A DNA stretch of 64,000 nucleotides from positions 1 to 64,000 of the forward strand of contig CALDSK010000236.1 of the NCBI GenBank assembly GCA_937911865.1, given 5' to 3'. Of the stretch, positions 43,762 to 52,884 are shown piece after piece. Made by a program: the position numbers and the translations under genes. This DNA is from an uncultured Synechococcus sp. Its GTDB lineage: Bacteria; Cyanobacteriota; Cyanobacteriia; Phormidesmidales; Phormidesmidaceae. The notes under the pieces are model-generated. The model saw only the letters and a program-made list of their open reading frames with translations, was not told where the DNA came from and did no database searches. The first letter of the stretch is position 1. Each line of letters opens with the position of its first letter.

Positions 43762-45525
43762 ATGTCAATTCTCTCAGAGCAATCTGCGCCGTCACAGGGG
43801 CCTCACTCGTCTGGACGTGCCGGCTCTCATCAGTCGACACCGCTTGGACCAACGGCTTTGCCAGTTCAGCCAGCCGCCGACTGTACCGCCAGTAGCCCAA
43901 CCGCACAAACGACCGCACTCACACCGTCAAAAAGCATTTCTCAGCCAGATATCTTATCGTCCCCGGCATCCGAGCCCCTGTCCGCTTCGCTATCCGCATC
44001 AAAACAGCAGCAGCTACAGCAGCTCTGTCAAAACGCCGCTCTTTACAACAGCGAACTGACCGTAGCAACTGCCGTTATCACGAAAGCCGCCGTTGAAATT
44101 ATAGGCGCCGATCGAGCGAGTCTGTGGTTTTATGACACCGACGACTGCTTCAAACTCTCCAATCGCTACGATGCGACAGCACAAGCCCACAGTAGCGACC
44201 TAAAAATTGCGATCGCAGAGCACACGCCATACATCGAAACGCTGAGCGATCGCGACTGCCTGCTCATAGAAGACACCAGCCAGATGCAGACGGTCATTCG
44301 GTGCTTGATACAGGCCAATCTGCTTCTAGCGGGTGCTTTTCTAGAAGTACCTATTAGGGTTCGAGCCCAGCTAGTAGGATTCCTTTGGTGTGAGCGTAAG
44401 TCAGCCTATCAGTGGAGTGCGCTAGAGCAGGCCAGCGCAGTTTCTATTGCCCTGCTGAGTGCTACCACTTTCGACTCACAGCAGCAGCGCTCACTGACCC
44501 ATACGCTTAGCCACCATCGTCGCCAGCTCAAACGAGAAACCATTGAACGAGAGCAAGCTGAACAAGCCTGGCAAGAGAGCCAACGATTTATTCAAGGCAT
44601 CATTGACGCCAGTACAAATATACTCTATGTAGATAGCTTCGCCGATGGCAGCAACTTTTACATCAATCGATGGATACAAAATGTTTTAGGCTACACGCCT
44701 GGCGACCTGCAAAAGCTAGGACCGCATTACCTGGAGCAGCTTGTCCACGCAGATGACAAAGCGCTCATGGCGGCGGAACGTCGTAAGCTCTCTTACATCA
44801 ACGACGGAGAAGTCGTCGAGAATGAGTACCGGTTCCGTCATCGCCGAGGCAACTGGCGCTGGCTGCTGTGTCGAGAAACGGTTTTTCAGCGAGATGTAAA
44901 TGGTCAGCCGACTCAAATTTTTGGTACTGCAACGGATATCACCAAACGAAAGCACGCTGAAGTTGCCCTAAAAGAATTCAACGAAGAACTCGAACGGCTC
45001 GCCCGCATGGACGGACTGACTCAGGTCGCTAACCGCCGCTCATTTGATGAGCACCTGGAAAAAGAGTGGGAGAATGTCAAAAATGGTGGGTCAGCACTGT
45101 CACTGATTTTGTGCGACATCGACTACTTCAAAAGTTTCAATGACACCTACGGACATCAGGCAGGCGACGTCTGCCTCAAAAAAGTCGCCAAGGCCCTCGA
45201 AAAAGCGGTTAAACGGAATACAGATAGAGTGGCTCGCTATGGCGGCGAAGAATTTGCCATTATCTTGCCAAATACAAATTTAGCAGGCCTCAAAAAAGTC
45301 GCTATAGATATCCAAACAGCAGTGAAGCAGCTTGGCATATTGCACAGTCAATCAGAAGTCAGTGATTACGTTACGCTTAGCTTAGGCTTATCGCTGATTA
45401 CCTCAACTAAGGATGCGCGTCCTGATATGCTGATAGCCGCAGCCGATCAGGGCCTTTATCAGGCCAAGTACGAGGGTCGCGATCGCTTTTGCCTAAGCTT
45501 CATCGAAGGCACAATCGAAGGCTGA
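43762..45525 (+). CDS. GAF-PAS-GGDEF diguanylate cyclase
   Basis: 587 aa. A Ser/Pro-rich disordered N terminus (about residues 1-80) is followed by a GAF domain (95-240, RASLWFYDTDDCFKLSNRYD). Then come a coiled coil, a PAS domain (270-395) with a PAC ending ATDITKRKHAEV, and the GGDEF domain (405-580). The active site reads GGEEF, and the inhibitory I-site RNTD (RxxD) sits five residues before it, so product inhibition is expected. It would make cyclic di-GMP from GTP. No EAL domain is present. The kinase just upstream on the same strand may be functionally linked. Confidence 0.94.
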   Translation: MSILSEQSAPSQGPHSSGRAGSHQSTPLGPTALPVQPAADCTASSPTAQTTALTPSKSISQPDILSSPASEPLSASLSASKQQQLQQLCQNAALYNSELTVATAVITKAAVEIIGADRASLWFYDTDDCFKLSNRYDATAQAHSSDLKIAIAEHTPYIETLSDRDCLLIEDTSQMQTVIRCLIQANLLLAGAFLEVPIRVRAQLVGFLWCERKSAYQWSALEQASAVSIALLSATTFDSQQQRSLTHTLSHHRRQLKRETIEREQAEQAWQESQRFIQGIIDASTNILYVDSFADGSNFYINRWIQNVLGYTPGDLQKLGPHYLEQLVHADDKALMAAERRKLSYINDGEVVENEYRFRHRRGNWRWLLCRETVFQRDVNGQPTQIFGTATDITKRKHAEVALKEFNEELERLARMDGLTQVANRRSFDEHLEKEWENVKNGGSALSLILCDIDYFKSFNDTYGHQAGDVCLKKVAKALEKAVKRNTDRVARYGGEEFAIILPNTNLAGLKKVAIDIQTAVKQLGILHSQSEVSDYVTLSLGLSLITSTKDARPDMLIAAADQGLYQAKYEGRDRFCLSFIEGTIEG

Positions 45526-45547
45526 GTAGACTGTCTGCAATAATGCT

Positions 45548-46021
45548 ATGAAAACCAACGCCGTCCGCATTTTGGACACGCTGGGGATTGACTACAAGCT
45601 TCTGAGCTACACAGTTGATCCAGACAATTTGGTCGCAACGGCCACTGCCGAAAAACTGGGCTTACCTGCCGATCAAGTTTTCAAAACGCTGGTTGTAAAA
45701 GGTGATAAGCAGGGAATTGCCCTAGCTGTGCTGCCCGCTAGTTTTCACCTAACTCTAAAAAGCCTGGCAAAACTTAGCGGCAACCGCAAGGTAGAGACTG
45801 TTCCACTCAAGCAGGTACAGCCTTTGACAGGATATATTCGTGGCGGCGTCACTGCGATCGCCTGCAAAAAACCCTATCCCGTCTTCCTAGACGAATGGGC
45901 CGACCTCTACAAACAAATCGCCGTTTCTGCTGGCATCCGTGGGCAAATGGTTTTACTTAAAACCGCAGACTATATCACCGCGACTAACGCAACTATTGGT
46001 GCGATCGCGACCGAACAGTGA
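45548..46021 (+). CDS. ybaK: Cys-tRNA(Pro) deacylase YbaK
   Basis: 157 aa, the normal length of YbaK/EbsC. Visible family features are TATAEKLGLPADQVFKTLVV (about residues 31-50), SFHLTLKSLAKLSGNRKV, and the conserved GYIRGGVTAIACKKPYPVFLD. The catalytic Lys is the one in VFKTL (Lys46), judging from the family. It hydrolyses Cys mischarged on tRNA-Pro by ProRS. It starts 22 bp after the cyclase, and proS lies about 2 kb away. ProRS makes the error that YbaK corrects, so the proximity is meaningful. Confidence 0.93.
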   Translation: MKTNAVRILDTLGIDYKLLSYTVDPDNLVATATAEKLGLPADQVFKTLVVKGDKQGIALAVLPASFHLTLKSLAKLSGNRKVETVPLKQVQPLTGYIRGGVTAIACKKPYPVFLDEWADLYKQIAVSAGIRGQMVLLKTADYITATNATIGAIATEQ

Positions 46022-46030
46022 ACGCCGATA

Positions 46031-46765
46031 CTAACGCTGAATCAAAAACATGTATCCTCGCCCCCGAATCGTCACAATAAACTTGGGGTCACGGGCCGTA
46101 TCGTTGAGCTTTATTCGTAGCCGAGAGATGTGAACATCTACAGTTTTGGTATCTGACGCGCTGCTCGCGTCATAGCCCCACAAAGACTGCAAAATATCAC
46201 CTCTAGAAAAAATATGTCCTGGCTTACTGGCCAGCAGTGAAAGCAAGCGAAACTCTATCTCAGTCAAGCGCAAGTGATGGCTGCCAATATAAGCTCGGCG
46301 GGCATTGAGATCGAGGGTTAACCGGCCAACTTCTAAGACTGAACGATGAGAGACCTGTGAGGTCAGCGTGTACTTACTAGCTCGCTTAGGTACCCGCCTG
46401 AGAATAGAACGGATCCGAGCAATCAACTCCTTGGTTGAGAACGGCTTCACAATATAGTCATTGGCACCCATCTCTAGTCCTGTCACTCGATCCGAAGAGC
46501 TGCCAAGCACCGTCGCCAGAATAATCGGCACATCTGAAACCGCTCGCAGCGCCTGACACACCTGTAATCCATCCAACTTAGGCATTAAGACATCTAAAAC
46601 AACCAGGTCAATGTCCTCAGCAGCTGCCCGAAAACTATCTACGGCTTCTTGCCCGTCGGCAACGGCAATTACCTGATAGCCGACGCTTTTAAGACTATTG
46701 GCAAGAGCGGTTCGAGTGCGAAAGTCGTCTTCAGCAATTAGGATCGTGTAACTTGGCTTACTCAC
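46031..46765 (-). CDS. OmpR-family response regulator (RpaA/RpaB-like)
   Basis: 244 aa. In the receiver domain the acidic pocket is Asp13/Asp14 with Glu12, the phosphoacceptor is Asp58 (VVLDVLMPKLDG), Thr85 follows strand 4, and Lys107 lies in VKPFS. The winged-helix DNA-binding domain (about residues 140-243) contains LRLTEIEFRLLSLLASKPGH and TKTVDVHISRLRIKL, and ends IRGRGYMFL. The overall spelling resembles the cyanobacterial Ycf27 group (RpaA/RpaB), but it is too diverged in the linker for me to name which. It is convergent with ybaK, ten bases apart. No cognate kinase is adjacent. Confidence 0.92.
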   Translation of the reverse strand: MSKPSYTILIAEDDFRTRTALANSLKSVGYQVIAVADGQEAVDSFRAAAEDIDLVVLDVLMPKLDGLQVCQALRAVSDVPIILATVLGSSSDRVTGLEMGANDYIVKPFSTKELIARIRSILRRVPKRASKYTLTSQVSHRSVLEVGRLTLDLNARRAYIGSHHLRLTEIEFRLLSLLASKPGHIFSRGDILQSLWGYDASSASDTKTVDVHISRLRIKLNDTARDPKFIVTIRGRGYMFLIQR

Positions 46766-46866
46766 TGTAGCAATTTATAAAATTTGGTTTTGAAAAGGTC
46801 GAGCGAAAAAAGCGATCGCAAAAATTGAATGGAAAGATCTAGCAAAAGAGCACTGCTGGCTCAAGA

Positions 46867-46902
46867 ACTGGTCCAATGACTGGTGCAATAACTGGTCAAA
46901 TG
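46867..46902. repeat. 12-bp tandem repeat
   Basis: Three near-identical 12-bp units (ACTGGTCCAATG, ACTGGTGCAATA, ACTGGTCAAATG), just upstream of the response regulator start. Confidence 0.9.
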
Positions 46903-47799
46903 ACTAAGCTGCAAGCGTTGAGTCATCTAAAAAGTTAAGACCAGGCACCAATTGCACGATTGCGAGATCGGCAAGGCTGTCAGCTAGATGTCCTTACTAA
47001 TAGGTGACCAGTAATTATTTTCTGAAAAATGAATGCGCTCAGACGACAGCCTTTGGTCGGGCTACCACATGAAGGCAACAGTGAAATGCTCGCAACTACC
47101 GGCAACGGCACCTACCAGCAGCTAAATCTAACTGTCCAATCACTAAAGCCGTTTACTCAGCAGAACTTTCGCAAGGAGATACACCTTGCCACTGGTTTCG
47201 AAGTCTGCTCTTAGCCACTCGCATCCACCCAGGGCTAGCTAGGGTGTCGTTTTTGAGTAGCGCGATCGCTATTTGGATGGGTTTAATTGCAAGTTCCTAT
47301 AGATATATAAATGTATAGATGGTCATAAAAACAAGACTGGCCTATTTGCATCCAATCAATAGCCGCAGCCTGTCACTATCATCAACAGCCCCTCAGAAAA
47401 CGAAGCAGACAGAGCAGCTGAGCAGATTAAATCCACATGTTCCAGCATCAGAGTGGAGAGATAAATCTGAAAATCCTTAACAATTCGATACAAACTTAAC
47501 GGAATATTTCGGGTTCTCGCTTTGTCTCGTGCGCTCTGACTAAATTGATATGACCGCGGCTGTTTTTATCTAGGACTTCATTAAGTGCAGGATAGATAGG
47601 TCGTGCCACTGATGATTAGCAACTGCTTTTACAGCTGGGAATAGGGCGAATTACAGTCAGCTACCTTCTCAGATAAGGGAGACGCCCCTTCCCATAACTG
47701 CAATTTCGCGATTGGATAACAGGACATTGCAAGTTCCCTTTGCACCTGTTTCCAGTAATCGACCCTTTAGTCGTCACCCCTATTCATCAGAAATCATCA

Positions 47800-47822
47800 G
47801 AATTTAAAGTGACTTTAAATTC
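47800..47822. promoter_or_regulatory. 23-bp palindrome upstream of proS
   Basis: A perfect inverted repeat, GAATTTAAAGT-G-ACTTTAAATTC, about 150 bp before the proS start. With a one-base centre it cannot fold into a normal hairpin, so a dimeric repressor or activator site is the natural reading. No known consensus is matched. Confidence 0.5.
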
Positions 47823-47972
47823 ACAGAAACGTTGTGATCGAACTTCTCGTGACTTGATGCTCTAGACTTATGGGAAGTTAGCGAACACAGAAGAACGCGG
47901 CACCGCTGCCACAGCTTCAGTCGTTTAGCTAGCTTCTTGTCTTTGGTACTCATTTCAAGGAAAGCTCCGGCT

Positions 47973-49781
47973 ATGCGACTGTCTCAGATGCTTTTTGTCA
48001 CGCTGCGCGAAGATCCAGCAGAGGCAGAAATTCCTAGCCACAAGCTTTTGCTGCGAGCAGGCTATATGCGGCGTATTTCCAGCGGGCTGTATGCCTATTT
48101 GCCATTGCTGCTGCGAGTACTCGATAAAATATCCGCCATCGTGCGCGAAGAAATGAATGCGACAGGGGCGCAGGAGTGCTTACTGCCACAGTTACAGCCT
48201 GCTTCGCTGTGGCAAGAGTCAGGACGCTGGGATACCTACACCAAGGCGGAAGGGATTATGTTTACCCTGGGCGATCGCCGTAAGCAAGAACTCGCCTTAG
48301 GGCCTACCCACGAAGAAGTCATCACTACAGTGGCTCGCGACACCATTCGCTCTTACAAACAACTACCACTACATCTGTACCAAATTCAAACTAAGTTTCG
48401 CGATGAAATCCGCCCTCGCTTTGGCCTGATGCGTGGACGTGAGTTCATTATGAAAGACGGCTATTCTTTCCACGCGGATAGCGACAGCTTGAAGCAGACC
48501 TATGATGACATGTATCAGGCTTATAGCAATATTTTGCGGCGCACCGGGCTAGCGTTTCGCGCAGTGGATGCAGACTCGGGGGCCATTGGTGGCTCCGGCT
48601 CGACTGAGTTTATGGTGCTGGCCGAGGCAGGTGAAGATGAAGTGCTCTATACCGAAGACGGCAAGTACGCAGCCAACGTAGAAAAGGCCATTTCGCTGCC
48701 AGCAGACGCAGTGCCTTCGCCCTTTGATACGTACGAAAAGCGAGAGACGCCTGATACAGCGACCATCGCCAAGGTAGTAAACTTTTTGGACTGTTCGCCG
48801 ACGCAGATTGTCAAAGACGTGCTGTATCAGGTGACGTACGACAACGGGCACCGAGTGCTGGTGATTGTGAGTATTCGCGCCGACCAGGATGTGAATGAGA
48901 CGAAGCTGCAAAACATACTGACAAATTTAGCGGGTGACTACGGCGCTTCTACAGTAATTGCCCTAACTGTGCCCGATGAAGTTGTGCAGGGCGTGTGGGC
49001 AACCAAACCTCTACCGCTAGGATATATCGCACCGGATTTGTCGGATGATTACATTGGCGAGGTGGAAAACCTGGAGCCTAAGTTCTTGCGCATGGTGGAT
49101 GAAACAGCCGTGCCGCTGAAGAACTTTGCAACTGGCTCGAATGAAAAGGGCTTCCATGTAGTGGGTGCGAACTGGGGGAAGGAGTTCGAGCTACCAAAGC
49201 TGCAAGTGGACGTACGAACGGCAATGATGGGCGATCGCGCTGTTCATGACCCCAGCCAAATTATCCAAACCGCTCGCGGCATTGAAATTGGCCATATTTT
49301 TCAGCTGGGCAATAAGTACTCCGCCGCGCTAGGGGCAACCTACACCAGCGAAAACGGCAAGGAGGTGCCGATGGAAATGGGCTGCTATGGTGTGGGCGTT
49401 TCGCGATTGGCGCAGGCGGCAGTAGAGCAGTCTTACGATAAAAATGGCATTATCTGGCCAGTTGCGATCGCACCCTATCACGCCATTGTGGTGGTCCCGA
49501 ATATTGGCGACGCTGACCAAATGGCCGCTGCCGAAAAGCTATACAGCGAGCTGAATGCGGCTGGAGTAGAAACGCTACTAGACGATCGCAAAGAGCGCGC
49601 AGGCGTGAAGTTTAAAGACGCTGAGCTGGTGGGTATTCCTTTCCGAATTGTGACGGGGCGATCGCTCAAAGACGGCAAGGTAGAAGTGGTTAAAAGAGCC
49701 GACGGCGCAGCCGAAGATATGGCAATAGAAGAGGTGGTGAGCACAGTCAAAGGCTGGGTGAGCGCGGCACTAGACGATTAG
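47973..49781 (+). CDS. proS: Prolyl-tRNA synthetase, bacterial type with editing insertion
   Basis: About 602 aa from the ATG at 47973 ([20 protein letters not shown]); an in-frame TTG twelve codons upstream is less likely, since AAGGAAAG precedes the ATG. The class II catalytic core has motif 2 around [17 protein letters not shown], with GPTHEEVIT before it, and motif 3 [14 protein letters not shown] YbaK-like insertion domain (about residues 225-395) edits Ala-tRNA-Pro. The anticodon-binding domain ends the protein ([12 protein letters not shown] onward). It charges tRNA-Pro in translation. Confidence 0.97.
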   Translation: MRLSQMLFVTLREDPAEAEIPSHKLLLRAGYMRRISSGLYAYLPLLLRVLDKISAIVREEMNATGAQECLLPQLQPASLWQESGRWDTYTKAEGIMFTLGDRRKQELALGPTHEEVITTVARDTIRSYKQLPLHLYQIQTKFRDEIRPRFGLMRGREFIMKDGYSFHADSDSLKQTYDDMYQAYSNILRRTGLAFRAVDADSGAIGGSGSTEFMVLAEAGEDEVLYTEDGKYAANVEKAISLPADAVPSPFDTYEKRETPDTATIAKVVNFLDCSPTQIVKDVLYQVTYDNGHRVLVIVSIRADQDVNETKLQNILTNLAGDYGASTVIALTVPDEVVQGVWATKPLPLGYIAPDLSDDYIGEVENLEPKFLRMVDETAVPLKNFATGSNEKGFHVVGANWGKEFELPKLQVDVRTAMMGDRAVHDPSQIIQTARGIEIGHIFQLGNKYSAALGATYTSENGKEVPMEMGCYGVGVSRLAQAAVEQSYDKNGIIWPVAIAPYHAIVVVPNIGDADQMAAAEKLYSELNAAGVETLLDDRKERAGVKFKDAELVGIPFRIVTGRSLKDGKVEVVKRADGAAEDMAIEEVVSTVKGWVSAALDD

Positions 49782-49840
49782 ACCCTCAGTAGCTTAAATT
49801 CAGTCAGCGCTTTAGCTATAGAAGGAACAAAATCGTCGCC

Positions 49841-50704
49841 ATGGAACTGATTACCGTTTTGCTCTCGGGGCTGCTGCTGCTGATTTCGCCTGTGGGCATT
49901 GTGGTGGATCAAGTCGCTGAAAATGCGATTCGCGATCGCCTCGCAGACGCAGAAAGTTTAGACGTGCGCATTGATAATGGCCCCTCTTATCAGCTGCTGC
50001 AAGGAAAGGTGAGCAAAGTGCGCATCGCCGGGCGCGGCATCGTCCCTTTTCCGGGGCTGCGGCTCGCTGTCGCCGAGCTAGAAACCGACCCTATCGACCT
50101 GGCGTTTAGCAACTTGCGCCGGGGCGAGGTGGTGCTCGATGAAGCCTTTCAGGGCGCGGCGCATCTGGTAATGACCGAAGCGGACATCAATACGTTTTTG
50201 GCCTCTCCGTTTGTGCAAGAAAGGCTATCGCAGCTTACAATCGGTGGGCTGAATCAGGCCCAGGCCAGAGAGCGCAACCGCTACCGCATCGTCAATCCGA
50301 CCGTAGATTTTTTGGCAGATAACCGAGTCAAGCTGACGGTTGAGCTAGAAGATTTGGTGGAAGAAGGCGGCCTGTTTTTGGAAGCAGAAGCTGGGCTGGA
50401 AATTGTGGACGGCGATCGCTTTGTGCAAAATCAGCCTACCCTGATTGTGAACGGTCAGCCCGCCCCCGAGCGGCTTATCACCACCGTTTTGGGGGACTTT
50501 ACTAATCGGTTGAGCCTACAGCGGTTCGATGAGCGGGGACTAACTGCAAGAGTCCTGAATTTAGCCACAACGCCCGAGGCGATAGATTTGGCGCTTTGGG
50601 TGCGCGTGGATCCGATAGTGACAGCAGGAGCAGTGAGCACAGAGCCTTTAGAAGGCTCAGACCCTTTAGAAGCCCTGCCTTCTGAAGGCATTCCCTCGGA
50701 ATAA
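49841..50704 (+). CDS. DUF2993 (LmeA-like) lipid-binding protein
   Basis: 287 aa. An N-terminal hydrophobic segment (VLLSGLLLLISPVGIVV) may be a signal anchor, followed by a DUF2993 domain of the LmeA/TULIP-like type (about residues 30-255). It contains VRIDNGPSYQLLQGKVSKV, AHLVMTEADINTFLASPFV and TVDFLADNRVKLTVELED. A short Pro/Glu/Ser tail ends the protein. In actinobacteria LmeA binds phospholipid in the periplasm; the cyanobacterial relatives are uncharacterised. It lies 60 bp downstream of proS on the same strand, possibly cotranscribed. Confidence 0.88.
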   Translation: MELITVLLSGLLLLISPVGIVVDQVAENAIRDRLADAESLDVRIDNGPSYQLLQGKVSKVRIAGRGIVPFPGLRLAVAELETDPIDLAFSNLRRGEVVLDEAFQGAAHLVMTEADINTFLASPFVQERLSQLTIGGLNQAQARERNRYRIVNPTVDFLADNRVKLTVELEDLVEEGGLFLEAEAGLEIVDGDRFVQNQPTLIVNGQPAPERLITTVLGDFTNRLSLQRFDERGLTARVLNLATTPEAIDLALWVRVDPIVTAGAVSTEPLEGSDPLEALPSEGIPSE

Positions 50705-50780
50705 ACAAATATACAGCGGCTATCTGCGAGGGCTGTTGAGGAATTGCGGGTAAGAGCGACGGAGCGACGAGACCAGCGGG

Positions 50781-50807
50781 CAGCGAGACAGCGCTACCGT
50801 CTCGCTG
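50781..50807. repeat. Stem-loop after the DUF2993 gene
   Basis: A perfect 9-bp stem CAGCGAGAC with its complement around a 9-nt loop (50781-50789, 50799-50807), 77 bp past the DUF2993 stop. There is no T tract, so an intrinsic terminator is only possible. Confidence 0.55.
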
Positions 50808-50878
50808 TGGCATTCCCTGCTGTGAAATTCATTGAACTGCCATGAGCGCTTTGTCCACAGCAGTTCTGAAATGCGCCT

Positions 50879-51208
50879 CTACTCTGATTTCACGCGTTTA
50901 GTCAAAATCGCCATCATTTCGCCGGGCCTGCCGGTGGCGATGGGGCGGCTCCAGTCATTGGGTTCGGCGTAGCCTAGCTTGTGTAATAGCCGGATGGTGG
51001 TTTGTAGGGTGCGGGTGGTGCCAAACAGCAGGTGACGAATTTGTTCGGGGTGATGGTGGTTGGCGGCAGGTGGAATGAACCCAGCGCCGTTAGCAGTTGA
51101 GGCTGCTCGGTTGGCGGACTGGCTGGCTAGCTGAGTAGCCGACTGGGCGGGCGTTTGCGCAGGGGAAGCTGTGGACGCCGCAGCGTCCGTTGCCAAAGAT
51201 ATCGTCAT
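50879..51208 (-). CDS. Small conserved cyanobacterial protein (109 aa)
   Basis: 109 aa. The first 45 residues are Ala/Ser/Gln-rich and disordered. The conserved-looking core (residues about 50-109) reads HHHPEQIRHLLFGTTRTLQT, then LHKLGYAEPNDWSRPI and PGEMMAILTKRV. Proteins with that core are frequent in cyanobacteria as far as I remember, and remain uncharacterised. There is no signal peptide or catalytic motif. The His cluster before the core could bind metal or be fortuitous. Confidence 0.8.
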   Translation of the reverse strand: MTISLATDAAASTASPAQTPAQSATQLASQSANRAASTANGAGFIPPAANHHHPEQIRHLLFGTTRTLQTTIRLLHKLGYAEPNDWSRPIATGRPGEMMAILTKRVKSE

Positions 51209-51528
51209 GAGATCTGGTTATCCTTTTTGAGAGTGGGTCAGGAAACCAGAACTCAAAAAAACCTCGGCCACTCCACAAAATGTAGTGCAAATCGGGGTGG
51301 CTAAGGTATCGTACCTTTAGCTTCCAGACTGCCTGGTTCAGTTTGGGAGTTAGCGATTCGGTAGGTGCTCTAACACCTATCGGTCGCGCTTTGGTTAATT
51401 GAGTTCTGAGGAATGCTGCGATCCGTATCACAGCCTAAATTTGACGATAGGGTGATTTTTGATACACGTCAAGTAGAAAAAAGACTGACCGCTTGCGCAC
51501 CTTTCAGTTTGGTTGGTCTTTGAATCAG
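51209..51528. other. Spacer before the TPR gene end
   Basis: 320 bp. It contains a small hairpin AAGGTA/TACCTT (near 51322-51336) and a GGCCACTCC/GGGGTGGC pairing (51268-51302), which may form leader structure for the 109-aa gene. No credible gene. Confidence 0.6.
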
Positions 51529-52884
51529 TTAGCCATTAAGCGCGTCTTGAATAGACTTACGCCAGCTGAGCGCATTTTGGGTATCGTGATGCTCTGTGCC
51601 TAATGCAGAAGTATAGATGTCTATTGCTTGCTGGATGGCATCTAGCGCGTGATGATTCCGCTGAGTACTGTGATAGAGCGCGGCAAGATTTAGCAGGCTA
51701 GCCGCCGTAGAAGGATGGTGTTCGCCTAGCTCTGTTTTGCGGATTTCCAACGCTTCTACATACAACGGTTCCGCTTCGCTATAGCGGCCCTGAGAACGAT
51801 ACAGTAACGCCAAGTTATTCAGGCTACTAGCCGTAGAAGGATGGCGCTCGCCTAGCTCCGTTCTGTAGATTTCCAGCGCTTCTACATACAACGGTTCCGC
51901 TTCGCTATAGCGGCCCTGAGAACGATACAGTAACGCCAAGTTATTCAGGCTACTAGCCGTAGAAGGATGGCGCTCGCCTAGCTCCGTTCTGTAGATTTCC
52001 AGCGCTTCTACATACAACGGTTCCGCTTCGCTGTAGCGACCTTGCAATTCATATACTCGCGCCAATCTATCCAAGCCATTTGCACAATCTTCTAGATCAG
52101 CTGAAACCTTCAGAGCCTGATTAGCTACCTGCAAATGAGTTTTTGCTTTCTCAAGCTCCCGTCGATAGTCCTGCGCGGCACCGTTCTCTACGCGCCCTAC
52201 GTATGCCTCACCCGCCTGCAAGTGCAAGCTGGTTAACAGATTACTATGCGGTGATGTTTTCGCAGTCTCCTCTATCAGCGCTTCCAAGTCAGCCAGTGGC
52301 AACGTATTGCCAACCTCTCCTAGCGTCGAGGAAAACAGCTCATGCCCTCGCAAAGTAGACAGCCTATCCGTTGGAATCGCCTGCCGCTTCGGCGACACAA
52401 AGCGCACCACATCTCGCCGCCAGCTCCAAAAGTCCGGCGCTTTCCGACTCAGCTGCTCTTGCAGCTGATAAGTCACCCACAGCACAATCGCAAAGGGAAA
52501 ATCTTGCAACCCCTCTCGTGTCCACTGCAAATAGCCAAAAAACCTCTCCTGCTGAGAATACGCTGCCTCCAACCGCAGCGTCCGCAGCCGCTCAGCTCCC
52601 AAAATGCTTACCACCGCCTGCCCACCCTGCTGCAAATAGGCATCTGCATTTGTCTGCTCAGTCAGCAGCGCCTTAATACTCGGCTCATCAGCATCCAGCG
52701 TCAGCCGGTAGTGCCGAAACTCAGGAGCCAGTTCCCGCGCATATCGGTCAATAATGTCTTCCTTAAGCTGTGGGTCATCACACACCGCAATAAAAATCCC
52801 CAGCCGCCGTCCGCTAGCCTCTATCGCCACTAGCAAATCATCCAGCGCATCCTGATTGGCTGGCAGCAGGCCGGTCTCAGCCAT
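51529..52884 (-). CDS. TPR protein with an N-terminal NTPase-like domain
   Basis: 451 aa. Residues about 1-175 form a domain with beta-alpha character but no Walker A: RRLGIFIAVCDDPQLKEDII, AVVSILGAERLRTLRLEAAY, FFGYLQWTREGLQDFPFAIV, WSWRRDVVRFVSP. This looks like a degenerate P-loop or sensor domain that I have seen with TPR tails in filamentous cyanobacteria. Residues 235-450 are kinesin-light-chain-like TPRs of 42 residues (YSEAEPLYVEALEIYRTELG). Two of them come from a perfect 126-bp duplication. The start overlaps the end of the ATPase gene by eight bases, so the two are one operon. Function unknown. Confidence 0.87.
   Translation of the reverse strand: MAETGLLPANQDALDDLLVAIEASGRRLGIFIAVCDDPQLKEDIIDRYARELAPEFRHYRLTLDADEPSIKALLTEQTNADAYLQQGGQAVVSILGAERLRTLRLEAAYSQQERFFGYLQWTREGLQDFPFAIVLWVTYQLQEQLSRKAPDFWSWRRDVVRFVSPKRQAIPTDRLSTLRGHELFSSTLGEVGNTLPLADLEALIEETAKTSPHSNLLTSLHLQAGEAYVGRVENGAAQDYRRELEKAKTHLQVANQALKVSADLEDCANGLDRLARVYELQGRYSEAEPLYVEALEIYRTELGERHPSTASSLNNLALLYRSQGRYSEAEPLYVEALEIYRTELGERHPSTASSLNNLALLYRSQGRYSEAEPLYVEALEIRKTELGEHHPSTAASLLNLAALYHSTQRNHHALDAIQQAIDIYTSALGTEHHDTQNALSWRKSIQDALNG
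51767..52018 (-). repeat. Perfect 126-bp tandem duplication (two copies)
   Basis: Units 51767-51892 and 51893-52018 appear identical base for base and encode one 42-aa TPR each. Synonymous sites are also identical, so the duplication is recent or is kept uniform by slippage or conversion. The flanking TPRs are similar but diverged. Confidence 0.93.

Larger units (their letters stand above)
46766..47972. other. Long spacer upstream of proS
   Basis: 1.2 kb without a gene I can support. A 61-codon plus-strand frame at 47029-47214 has no family resemblance. The region contains a 12-bp tandem repeat (46867-46902), AT-rich stretches and a 23-bp palindrome at 47800-47822. A degraded gene or an unannotated RNA cannot be excluded. 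No tRNA T-loop signature is seen. Confidence 0.6.

Noticed and set aside
47029..47214. Plus-strand 61-codon frame in the long gap
   Set aside because: No similarity or start signal that I can defend. It is kept only as part of the described spacer.
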